Both the position numbers and the translations under genes were made by a program. Below the pieces are notes generated by a model that did not search any database, had not been told where the DNA came from, and was given only the letters and a program-made list of their open reading frames with translations. A stretch of DNA of 24,926 nt. It comes from PALSA-660 sp036508875 (GTDB taxonomy: Bacteria > Actinomycetota > Coriobacteriia > Anaerosomatales > PALSA-660). The DNA is taken from NCBI GenBank assembly GCA_036508875.1, contig DATCGP010000075.1:1-24926 (forward strand). Reading direction: 5' to 3'. This document shows, piece by piece, positions 16,515-24,595 of the stretch (within the stretch, counting starts at the first letter, position 1; the number at the start of each line of letters is the position of its first letter).

Positions 16515-17492
16515 ATGGACCGGGACACGGATTCTCTTCGCGGACGCCTCGCATTCCTGGACCGCAGTGATACCCCGCTCGTCCAGAACCGCACCGCGAT
16601 GGTCCTTCTTGCCATAGCCACGATCGCGGTCATGAGCTGGCTGAACAGCCGCTACGGTTCGTACATCTCGTTCACTGCGCTGTACCTCATCCCGGTGGCC
16701 GTGGTCGCCTGGTACATCGGACGTGCCGGGGGCCGTGTCGCAGCACTCGTCGCAGGTCTGGCGAAAGTCGCTGCCGACCTCTTCACGGCGGTGACGCCGC
16801 AGCCGGCAGTGGCGGTCATCTGGAACGCGGCGACGATCATCATTCTGTCCATGGTCGTCGGCGAGGTGCTCACGCGTCTGCATGCGGCGCTCGACGCGGA
16901 GCACGACCTGGCCCGCACCGACGCACTCTCGGGGCTGCCGAACACCCGGAGCTTCCACGAGTTGGCGATCGTCGAGCTGGAGCGGGCGCGCCGCTACCGC
17001 CGCACGTTCACCATCGCCGTGATGGACCTCGATCACTTCAAGTCGGTCAACGACACGCTCGGACACGACATGGGCGACCGGCTCATCCGCGACGTCGCGC
17101 ATGCGCTTCGATCCAACCTGCGGAGGGTGGACGTAGTCGCGCGCCTCGGCGGAGACGAGTTCACGCTGATGCTCCCCGAGACCGACGCCGAACAGGCGCA
17201 GGTGGCGCTCAGCCATGTCCGTATCGCCCTGCGCGGTCTCGATGACGCCTACGGACCGGACGTGAAGGCATCTATCGGCGCGGTGACCTTCAGGACCGCC
17301 CCAGAGACCGTCGGTGACATGCTGAGGCTTGCGGACACGGCTATGTATCGGGCAAAGGCTGCCGGCCGCGATCGGATAGAAGCGATCACGATGCCCGTAG
17401 ACGCGACGCGGCTCGAGGAGCTGGAGATCACGGCGATGCACGAGGCCGTAGCCGACCGGAACCCGCTTCCTAGCCCGATCGGCGCGTCGTGA
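16515..17492 (+). CDS. Membrane-anchored diguanylate cyclase (GGDEF)
   Basis: It makes the second messenger cyclic di-GMP from two GTP. The 325 residues start with about four hydrophobic segments (roughly 27-44, 51-69, 74-91, 97-118) forming a membrane input region of no recognised sensor type, then a GGDEF domain from about residue 130. The domain is complete: DALSGLPNTRSF, the metal/substrate stretch MDLDHFKSVNDTLGHDMGD, the GGDEF signature at 212-216, and an inhibitory I-site RxxD at R203-D206, exactly five residues before GGDEF, so product inhibition is likely. ATG at 16515 follows a GAGGGGG ribosome site. The gene is divergent from the T-box operon. I see only a weak candidate promoter (TACACT near 16462). 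Its last 23 nt overlap the convergent gene on the minus strand. Confidence 0.93.
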   Translation: MDRDTDSLRGRLAFLDRSDTPLVQNRTAMVLLAIATIAVMSWLNSRYGSYISFTALYLIPVAVVAWYIGRAGGRVAALVAGLAKVAADLFTAVTPQPAVAVIWNAATIIILSMVVGEVLTRLHAALDAEHDLARTDALSGLPNTRSFHELAIVELERARRYRRTFTIAVMDLDHFKSVNDTLGHDMGDRLIRDVAHALRSNLRRVDVVARLGGDEFTLMLPETDAEQAQVALSHVRIALRGLDDAYGPDVKASIGAVTFRTAPETVGDMLRLADTAMYRAKAAGRDRIEAITMPVDATRLEELEITAMHEAVADRNPLPSPIGAS

Positions 17493-18099
17493 CACAGCCC
17501 GCCAGGTAGGTCCCGTACGGCGTCGGACGGCCGTCCCGCAGGTTCAGAGCCAGGTCGGGACGTTGCCTCAGCGATGCCGCGAAAGCCGTGCCTGCGGGCG
17601 CGACCTTCGCTCCTATCGAGTCTCCCAGACCGTCGTACGCAGCCTCGATGGCGCCGGATGTCACGCCCTCCGCCACCGCGTCGGGGCGCTCCCAGGTCAT
17701 CAGAAGCACGGCGCCTGCGCCCGACTGCCGGATCTCGTCGGCGAACGCCCGTCCGTACTGGTAGAACTCCGCTGCGAGCAGCACCGGCGTCACGCTCTGG
17801 TCCTGCAGGACGACGTAGATCCACCCGCCTCGGTGGATGGCCTGCAGGGCGTGCCCGTCGGTCCAGTGGTTCTCGAGCGTGAACCTCCCGTATGTGACGC
17901 GCTCGGTGACCACGGACGGCGCCAGCCGCTCGAGTTGCTTGTCGAGCCCGTCGTTGTAGCTCGTCTAGCTGTTCCCGACGAACAGGACGCGGGTGGCCTG
18001 CCGCAGCGGACGCGGGGGCGTTCCGGCTGCGAGCACCGCGACGACGACGATGCCCGCCGCAGCCGCTATCAGGGTCAGGCCAGAGGCCCTCTCGCGCAC
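17470..18099 (-). pseudogene. SGNH/GDSL-hydrolase-like gene interrupted by in-frame TAG
   Basis: One frame runs from a GTG at 18099 to the TAG at 17472-17470, broken by a single internal TAG at 17967-17965 (codon 45 of 210). Before the break it encodes a short basic start, a hydrophobic signal-anchor (GLTLIAAAAGIVVVAVLAAG) and RVLFVGNS; directly after the TAG it continues TSYNDGLDKQLERLAPS. LFVGNS-x-T is the catalytic-serine motif of a GDSL/SGNH-like esterase family in which the interrupted position is usually Tyr, Phe or His; TAC to TAG is one base. The later WIYVVLQDQS block also fits the family. The C-terminal block DGRPTPYGTYLAGC lacks the His expected in the catalytic Asp-x-x-His. Two lesions suggest a decaying gene, but readthrough or a sequencing error is possible. 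The GTG has no clear ribosome site. It follows icd by 40 nt; the family call is from memory of motifs. Confidence 0.7.
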
Positions 18100-18139
18100 C
18101 GCCGCGCGCGTCCGAGCGATCAGAGTGGTGGTCTTCGTG

Positions 18140-19231
<1,092 letters not shown>

Positions 19232-19343
19232 TGGATCAGGACTCCTCGTGATGTCTCATGTTCAGGGCGCGCCGGTTCGAGCGGCGCGGGGCAACAGTGT
19301 AGAGCACGCGCGGCGAAGGCGCCCGTGCAAAGCGGGGTGGGCC

Positions 19344-19844
19344 TCAGCCAAGCAACTTCGACAGGACGAAGATGTCCACGGGCTCGCCGTCGACCATCGC
19401 TGCGCGGCGCAGGAGCCCCTCATGCTCGTACCCGAGGCGCTCGTAGAGGCGCAGCCCGCCGGGATTCGTGGAGAAGGCGTGGACCTCGATGCGGGTGATG
19501 CCGTGACCCGGAGCCCACCCTTCGAGCACCCGGATGAGCCGTGTGCCGATACCGCGGCCCCTGTATCCGCGAGCGAGCGAGATCCCGAACTCCCCCGCGT
19601 GGGCCAGCTCCGCGAGCTTGCCCCCGCTGAACCCGATGTTGCCTACGATCTGGCCGTCGTCCTCGGCCACGAACATCACCGCGTTGTCCCATTCGACGTG
19701 GGGCGCGAGGAACTCGATCTCCTGCTCCATCGTGAGATCGTCGCGCCTGAAGATCCCGGGGAGTTTCTCGCCGAACAGCGCGATGGCATAGCGGCGCAGT
19801 TCGGCCGCGTCGTTCATCGTGGCCTCGCGGATCGTCACGCTCAC
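19344..19844 (-). CDS. GNAT-family N-acetyltransferase
   Basis: A single-domain GCN5-related acetyltransferase of 166 residues, substrate unknown. The acetyl-CoA pyrophosphate loop is LARGYRGRGIGTRLIRVLEG, preceded by the beta-strand segment GEFGISL; the C-terminal STNPGGLRLYERLGYEHEG is the usual GNAT motif B (N, LYERLGY). It resembles general small-molecule or amino-acid acetyltransferases more than ribosomal-protein ones. I start it at the GTG at 19844 because it overlaps the stop of the flavodoxin-like gene (GTGA) and the protein then begins SVTIREATMNDAAELRR, a normal GNAT start; an ATG nine codons in is the alternative. Coupling with the flavodoxin-like gene suggests co-expression, though no shared task is evident. 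Confidence 0.88.
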   Translation of the reverse strand: MSVTIREATMNDAAELRRYAIALFGEKLPGIFRRDDLTMEQEIEFLAPHVEWDNAVMFVAEDDGQIVGNIGFSGGKLAELAHAGEFGISLARGYRGRGIGTRLIRVLEGWAPGHGITRIEVHAFSTNPGGLRLYERLGYEHEGLLRRAAMVDGEPVDIFVLSKLLG

Positions 19845-20344
19845 GCGGTGCCCCCGGCCGTGCGGGCCAGGCCGGCGCCCCACGCGCGGGCGCGGTCCAA
19901 CTCGCCGTCCTTGAGAGGATCGGTGCGACCGGTGACGATGAACTTCTCCGGGGCCGCGATCTCCCTGTAGCCCTTGGCCGTGAGCGCCGCGGCGATGTGC
20001 TTGGGAGCGCTGCCAGGTGACCACCATATACGCGTTTCGAACGCCGCGAATCCGGCACTTCCCGAGGGTAGCCCGGCCATCCACTCGCGCATCGAGGGCG
20101 CTGAGAGGTCCGGTGCAGGTCCCGCAGGCGGCGTCTGCGCGATCCCGGCCCGCATCTGCTCGGTGGGGAGAGTGAAGCCCAGCAACGGCGCGCCCGCGAC
20201 GATCAGGTCAGCGCCCTCGATCGCGGCCCCCACCGCTGCGGACGTGGACAGAGCGGCCGCCCCCTCGCCCATGCCCGCCGCGATGGCGCGCGCGACCGCG
20301 GCGGTGTTGCCCCACAGTGACTCGTATACGACGACAGCCTTCAT
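19841..20344 (-). CDS. Flavodoxin-like protein
   Basis: A 167-residue protein with a flavodoxin fold start: MKAVVVYESLWGNTAAVARA, where ESLWGNT corresponds to the FMN-phosphate loop (T/S-x-T-G-x-T type, here degenerate). ADLIVAGAPLLGF is the second strand and FMN-side loop. The rest (SMREWMAGLP, AAFETRIWW, GYREIAAPEKFIV, ARAWGAGLA) fits short flavodoxin-domain proteins of actinobacteria. It may carry electrons or act as a small flavoprotein oxidoreductase. ATG at 20344 is preceded by GGGAGGGA, 7 nt upstream. It overlaps the acetyltransferase by 4 bp and lies 58 nt after the Cys-rich gene. Confidence 0.85.
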   Translation of the reverse strand: MKAVVVYESLWGNTAAVARAIAAGMGEGAAALSTSAAVGAAIEGADLIVAGAPLLGFTLPTEQMRAGIAQTPPAGPAPDLSAPSMREWMAGLPSGSAGFAAFETRIWWSPGSAPKHIAAALTAKGYREIAAPEKFIVTGRTDPLKDGELDRARAWGAGLARTAGGTA

Positions 20345-20402
20345 CTTGCGGTCCCTCCCCTTGCGTACCCGACCTGCCTGCGCGCGTTCAAGAGCCCCCG
20401 GG

Positions 20403-20606
20403 TCATCCTATCCGAAGACCCAGCAGCTTTCGCACGCGGGCCGCGAGCGTGAGTCGCGGCCGACACGGGCATGAGTCGATCGAACGGCCGGAGGTCGCTT
20501 GGACGCACATCCCGGAACCGGGCTGCTTGCTGCGGGCCGGGTATTCCTTGCAGTAGCGGCACCAGACCGGCTGGTCGGCGCGGCTGCCCTGTGCACCAGG
20601 GGTCAC
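20403..20606 (-). CDS. Small Cys-rich protein coupled to GYF_2 gene
   Basis: A 67-residue product that I do not recognise. The start is a GTG at 20606 overlapping the stop of the GYF_2 gene (GTGA), with an AAGGAG ribosome site 6 nt upstream, so the start is well supported. The sequence has C16xxC19 (VWCRYCKEYP), C34 (GSGMCVQAT) and C46xC48 (DSCPCRPRL), then a basic, helical-looking tail (AARVRKLLGLRIG). The spacing could bind zinc or another metal, but it is not a standard zinc ribbon. Its neighbour is a domain of the kind that binds other proteins, so a role as an accessory or adaptor is a guess. Confidence 0.7.
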   Translation of the reverse strand: MTPGAQGSRADQPVWCRYCKEYPARSKQPGSGMCVQATSGRSIDSCPCRPRLTLAARVRKLLGLRIG

Positions 20607-20830
20607 GGCTGACTCCTTGGAGGAGCGGACGGCGCGGGTGGAGGCGTCGCGCTCGGCTTCGACGGCATCAGGTCCTGGATCCGCTTGGCCGGGACGTATC
20701 CGGGCAAATGCGCGGCCCACACAAGGTCGTTGCCCTTGATGACACCCTGCGCGGCGAAGGTACGCATGTCGTCCCAGGAGTATGGGCCGTATGAGGCGCC
20801 GTCGCGGCCGATGAACCATTCCCCCTGCAT
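20603..20830 (-). CDS. GYF_2-domain protein
   Basis: A 75-residue cytoplasmic protein. Residues 4-50 form a GYF_2 (DUF4339-type) domain: EWFIGRDGASYGPYSWDDM, AAQGVIKGNDLVW and HLPGYVPAKRI, with the conserved W5, G-P-Y and L-V-W positions. The tail is rich in Pro, Ala and Ser. Such domains often sit at the N-terminus of larger membrane proteins as protein-binding modules; here it stands alone. ATG at 20830 has CGGAG 7 nt upstream; an upstream in-frame ATG at 20866 would add 12 residues outside the domain. Its stop overlaps the next gene's GTG, so the two are translated together. Confidence 0.8.
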   Translation of the reverse strand: MQGEWFIGRDGASYGPYSWDDMRTFAAQGVIKGNDLVWAAHLPGYVPAKRIQDLMPSKPSATPPPAPSAPPRSQP

Positions 20831-20920
20831 ACTTCGGCTCCGTGTCTCCTTCAGTCCCGCGGACAATCATCGGCCAGGCTCAGATGGCGCGCAACGGTCA
20901 GCCGGCCGCCCTCGGTGCGA

Positions 20921-21925
20921 TCAGTGCCCCGGACCCGCCAGCCGATCGCCGTACTCCGCCAGCAGGCCGTCCAGTTCCTCGTAGGTCGTGGCCCGATACG
21001 CGCGCTCGCGCACGGAAGCGGCGTTCGGCAGCCCGTGCAGGTACCACGCCACGTGCTTCCGCATCCGGGCGACCGCGTGCGGGCCCCCGAACTCGACGAG
21101 TGCAGCGGCGTGCTCCCGCGCCACCGAGATGCGCTCCTGGGCGGTGGGAGGCGCGATCTCGATGCCGGTGTCGATGAGAGCACGGCACTCCCGGAAGATC
21201 CACGGATCGCCCTGTGCTCCACGGGCGACCATCACTGCGTCCACGCCGGTATGATCCAGCATCCGGACCGCATCGGCCGCGCTGAAGACATCCCCGCTGC
21301 CGATCACGGGGATGCCGACCGCCTCCTTGACCTTGGCGATCACCGTCCAGTCGGCCGCCCCCCGATAGAACTGCCCGCGCGTGCGGGCGTGGATCGTCAA
21401 CATCGAAGCGCCGGCAGCCTCCATCGCCCGCGCGAATCCTGCGGGATCGGCCGACTCAGCGTCCCAGCCGGTCCGGAACTTCACACTGACCGGCGCGCCG
21501 CATCGCTCGACCATCCGCTCAACGATGTGCGCCGCGAGCTCCGGGGTGCGCATGAGCGCGCTCCCCTCCCCCTTGGAGACGACTTTGCTCACCGGGCAGC
21601 CCATGTTCACGTCGATGGTGGCGATGCCCACGCCATACCGCTCGACCACGCGCCGCGCCTGTTCCGCCATGACTTCCGGGTCCGCGCCGAACAGCTGGAC
21701 CGCACAGGGCACTTCGTCGGGATGCAGCGTCAGCAGCGCGCGGGAGACCGGCGCGTCCGGGTTGTAGTGCAAGCCAGTCGCGCTGACCATCTCGGTGAAG
21801 GTCAGTCCGGCGCCCATGCGCTTGCAGATCGCGCGGAACGGCGCTTCGGTGATGCCGGCCATAGGGCCGAGGACCACGTTGGCCGCGACGAGCAGCGCGC
21901 GGATGTCGGCGGGTGGGTTCGTCAT
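20921..21925 (-). CDS. dusB: tRNA-dihydrouridine synthase
   Basis: An FMN enzyme that reduces uridines in the tRNA D-loop with NADPH. It has 334 residues from the ATG at 21925. The TIM barrel starts VVLGPMAGITEAPFRAICKR; the catalytic Cys is C110 in DVNMGCPVSKVV; SVKFRTGWD, LTIHARTRGQFYRGAADW and VIGSGDVFSAADA are the FMN and tRNA-binding blocks; a C-terminal helical domain follows RGAQGDPWIF. The DusB branch fits best by length and motifs. The ribosome site is weak. It lies 23 nt after the editing gene, both acting on tRNA. Confidence 0.94.
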   Translation of the reverse strand: MTNPPADIRALLVAANVVLGPMAGITEAPFRAICKRMGAGLTFTEMVSATGLHYNPDAPVSRALLTLHPDEVPCAVQLFGADPEVMAEQARRVVERYGVGIATIDVNMGCPVSKVVSKGEGSALMRTPELAAHIVERMVERCGAPVSVKFRTGWDAESADPAGFARAMEAAGASMLTIHARTRGQFYRGAADWTVIAKVKEAVGIPVIGSGDVFSAADAVRMLDHTGVDAVMVARGAQGDPWIFRECRALIDTGIEIAPPTAQERISVAREHAAALVEFGGPHAVARMRKHVAWYLHGLPNAASVRERAYRATTYEELDGLLAEYGDRLAGPGH

Positions 21926-21948
21926 GCCGCGATGATACGACGAGCCGT

Positions 21949-22587
21949 TCAGGCGAGCCGGATCTCGATCCGCTCCAGACCCTTGCCGGGGTTCTTCCGA
22001 TTCAGCACGATCGCGCCAACCTCGCCGGTGCGACGCGGGTGTGTGCCCCCGCACGGAACGCGGGCGAAGCCGGCCACTTCCCAGTAGCGCCGCTGGGTCG
22101 CCTCGTCCTCGAACGCGCTCGTCACCGGCAGGTCGGCGGCGACCAGTCGGGCAACCTCGGTCAGTATCGGAAGGAAGAGTTCGGAGACGTTGTCCGCGTA
22201 GGCGAAGTCGATGCGCGCCTTGCCCGACGAGGTGTGCGCGCCCACCTTCTCGATGCCTGGGGCCGCACGGTACACGAGCTCGAGCACCATCTCGGCGGCG
22301 AAGTGGAGCCGCCGGAGCTTCTCGCGCCGCTTCCCGTCGATCTCGACACGGACGGCATCGCCGGGACGCAGGCCGTGGCCCTCGGGCATCAGGTAGGCGA
22401 TGCCCAGGCCCTCCGCGCGCGCTTCCAGCACCGGCAGGCCCGCGATCGTTCCCTCGTCGCTCTCCTGTGCACCGGATTCGGCGAAGAAGATCGTGGACGC
22501 GAGCGTGACGACATCGCCGTTGACGCTCACGACGACGGTATCGAGTCCCGTCAGATATGGATCGTCCCAGAAGACCTTCTCGGTCAT
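21949..22587 (-). CDS. AlaX-type alanyl-tRNA editing protein
   Basis: A stand-alone homologue of the AlaRS editing domain that would hydrolyse mischarged tRNA (Ser- or Gly-tRNA-Ala) in the cytoplasm. It has 212 residues from the ATG at 22587, with GAGG 4 nt upstream. Residues 32-47 (TIFFAESGAQESDEGT) correspond to the strand region of the family; C179-GGT-H183 in RVPCGGTHPRRTGEVG is the second metal motif. The first metal motif, usually HxxxH, reads H95-FAA-E99 (RRLHFAAEMVLELVY), so one His is replaced by Glu. Related proteins with this LHFAAE form exist as far as I recall, so it may be a subfamily trait, but activity or metal may differ. It is followed by dusB. Confidence 0.85.
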   Translation of the reverse strand: MTEKVFWDDPYLTGLDTVVVSVNGDVVTLASTIFFAESGAQESDEGTIAGLPVLEARAEGLGIAYLMPEGHGLRPGDAVRVEIDGKRREKLRRLHFAAEMVLELVYRAAPGIEKVGAHTSSGKARIDFAYADNVSELFLPILTEVARLVAADLPVTSAFEDEATQRRYWEVAGFARVPCGGTHPRRTGEVGAIVLNRKNPGKGLERIEIRLA

Positions 22588-22762
22588 GTGACCTCGACTC
22601 TCGGCTCGCTGTCCCCCCATTCTCGCACGCGAACGGCCGACTTCCGCGACGGTGTCCTGGTAGTGCACGTGCCGAGGGGCAAGGAAGCGCTCAAGCCGAG
22701 GACGCACCACATCGCACTGGGTGCCGGCGAGAAGCAGCGTCACATGTCGGAACGAGACCGAA

Positions 22763-22808
22763 CGGACACGCCGATGCCCCGCCATCCGGCGGGGCATCGG
22801 CGTGTCCG
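22763..22808. repeat. 21-bp perfect inverted repeat
   Basis: Arms 22763-22783 and 22788-22808 are perfectly complementary over 21 bp around a 4-nt loop (ATCC). It lies 37 nt after the stop of the zinc-ribbon membrane gene and 175 nt before the editing gene. The minus-strand tail after it, TTCGGTCTCGTT, is only moderately T-rich, so it may be a terminator for the upstream gene or an mRNA 3' stabiliser. The rest of 22588-22844 holds no gene or other signal that I can see. Confidence 0.8.
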
Positions 22809-22844
22809 GCTCAGTCCTGCGTCCGTAACCCACTCAACAGACGC

Positions 22845-24485
22845 TCACCGAGACGAGCGCACCTGCTTGATCCAGCCGCCGAGTGCGCCGAAGACCGCAC
22901 CCCACACCAGAGCGAGGACCGCGGTGAGCAAGAGATCGCTCCCCCAAGCGATGCTGCCGCCGGTCGACGCCGATACGGGGATGTCGAGCTTGAGGGTCAC
23001 CATCGTCAGCCACGCGAGACCGACCATTCCGATGGCGTAGGGGACCGCCATCTTCGCTCCCTCCACCACAAGTGAACCCGCGCCGCGGCTCCAGGATGCC
23101 GCGAGGTAGCCCCCCACCAGGAGCGGGACCACCGGCAACAGGAGGAGCAGGTACGCCCACGCTTCGTAGTTGACGCCGAACGGGATCGGATAGGGCATGC
23201 CGGTCGCGTAGTCGGCGGACACACCCGTGATCGACATGCGGGCAGTCCCGGGGACGGTGCCGCTCGAAGCCGCACCCAGCGCCGTCCAGGTGTACGGCGT
23301 GCCATGCCCGAAGTCGTACACGTAGAACGCGAACGACGGAGAGAGCTCGAGCACGGCGCCATCCGCCACGGCGACCACTTGCGCCGTACCCGACTGATAC
23401 GGATCCGTGGGGATCTTGGACTTCGCGTAGGTCCAGATTCCCGCGGTGACGATCAGCGACACGATGAGCGCGATACCCAGAGCGACCAGCGAAGCGATGA
23501 CGGGTGCCGTTGCTGACCACGTGGTCGCGCGAACGAGCTCCCCGAAGGGACGACGGGACCTGAACGCGAGGTAGCCCAGCCCCACGACCGCGCCAAGGGC
23601 TGCGCCCACCACCAAGCAGTACAGAAGGATCGATATGAACGGGTAGGAGGTCGTGATGAACGCGGAACTGCCCGACGGCGCGCCGGCTGCGGCCAGGATG
23701 GACGTGAGGTCGACCCGACTGGAGGCGACCGCCGCTATCGCGAGCATGCCGACCGCGTACGGGACGCTGGTCACCGCGCCCTGTAGCAGGGCCGCGCGGG
23801 CCGATGACGGCTGCGCGACCCTCACAGAGACGAAGGCCGCCAGCGCGATCGCGAGCAGCGCCAGCACGTTCCATACGGACACCGGGGTCTGCAACTCGAG
23901 CGACGCGGTCACTGGCGAGTCGTTGATGTTCGCGATGACGCCGACCGACTCCGCCGGTACGTGCAGGTTCACCGCCAGGAACGGCACCGTGATCGCGCCG
24001 TCCGCCAGGGACCGGTAGACCCCGGAGCCACCGCCCACGCTGAGCAGAGGTTTCCATGCATCGATGATCATCGGCCGAGCGACGGCGGCCGCAAGAAGGA
24101 TGAACACGAGGCCTGCCGCCGCGCCGATGAGGGCGCCCTTCAGCCCGTTGGGCCCCAAGAGACCGGCATACCAGGAAACCTTCGGGACCGGCGCGGAGGC
24201 GCCAACCGCGTACGGCGCCGCGAAAGCCTGAACGGGAGGAGCGGCGGCCGGGCGGACCAACTGGGTGCCGCACTTCGTGCAGAACTGCAGACCGTCCGTG
24301 CTCTCCGTGCCGCACCGCGAGCAGAAGACCCGAGCCGGAGTCGGAGCGGGCGGAACCGGAGGAGCGGGCTGAACCAGCATCGCCGGCGAGGCAGGCTCAG
24401 TGGACTGCGCTGGGAACGGTGTCCCGCACTTCTCACAGAACGTCGCGCCCTGTCCACTCTCCGCGCCACAAGAACTGCAGAACAT
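22845..24485 (-). CDS. Double zinc-ribbon multi-pass membrane protein
   Basis: A 546-residue membrane protein of unknown function. Two N-terminal zinc ribbons are clear: C3/C6/C17/C20 (CSSCGAESGQGATFCEKCG) and C55/C58/C69/C72 (CSRCGTESTDGLQFCTKCG), joined by a Pro/Ala linker. About eight membrane helices follow (near 118-137, 205-224, 236-255, 281-308, 326-351, 444-463, 478-497, 517-538). Two long loops (about 138-204 and 352-443), probably outside the cytoplasm, separate the helices. The two halves look duplicated: VPYAVGM at 241-247 recurs as VPYAIGM at 481-487, each with the same helix order and a following GA-rich last helix. ATG at 24485 follows a GAGGGGGG stretch. Proteins with this layout occur widely in actinobacteria and firmicutes without a known role. 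It is transcribed toward the inverted repeat at 22763-22808. Confidence 0.85.
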   Translation of the reverse strand: MFCSSCGAESGQGATFCEKCGTPFPAQSTEPASPAMLVQPAPPVPPAPTPARVFCSRCGTESTDGLQFCTKCGTQLVRPAAAPPVQAFAAPYAVGASAPVPKVSWYAGLLGPNGLKGALIGAAAGLVFILLAAAVARPMIIDAWKPLLSVGGGSGVYRSLADGAITVPFLAVNLHVPAESVGVIANINDSPVTASLELQTPVSVWNVLALLAIALAAFVSVRVAQPSSARAALLQGAVTSVPYAVGMLAIAAVASSRVDLTSILAAAGAPSGSSAFITTSYPFISILLYCLVVGAALGAVVGLGYLAFRSRRPFGELVRATTWSATAPVIASLVALGIALIVSLIVTAGIWTYAKSKIPTDPYQSGTAQVVAVADGAVLELSPSFAFYVYDFGHGTPYTWTALGAASSGTVPGTARMSITGVSADYATGMPYPIPFGVNYEAWAYLLLLLPVVPLLVGGYLAASWSRGAGSLVVEGAKMAVPYAIGMVGLAWLTMVTLKLDIPVSASTGGSIAWGSDLLLTAVLALVWGAVFGALGGWIKQVRSSR

Positions 24486-24595
24486 CTTGGCCCCCCTCGA
24501 GCCCGCGCACTGGAAACCCCCTGAGGGATCCTACCATGCGCGGAGCGCAAGGAGCGCGCCTGTGGCGACTCGGTCGACCGCCATCACGAGAGCGA

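Noticed and set aside
17965..17967. TAG read as pyrrolysine
   Set aside because: No Pyl genes or insertion signal are visible in the window and the gene has a second damaged site, so there is nothing positive to support recoding; left only as a test.
19269..19287. 6-bp GC hairpin between icd and the acetyltransferase gene
   Set aside because: The stem is short and no T-run follows; such stems are expected by chance in GC-rich DNA.
20408..20596. A 62-codon minus-strand frame in the Cys-rich region
   Set aside because: It is a different frame of the same stretch, without a ribosome site; the frame starting at the GTG at 20606 has AAGGAG and the coupled start.
22834..24315. A 493-codon minus-strand frame overlapping the zinc-ribbon membrane gene
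   Set aside because: It is a shifted frame of that gene, Arg/Gly-rich, without motifs or membrane pattern; the other frame has zinc ribbons and helices.
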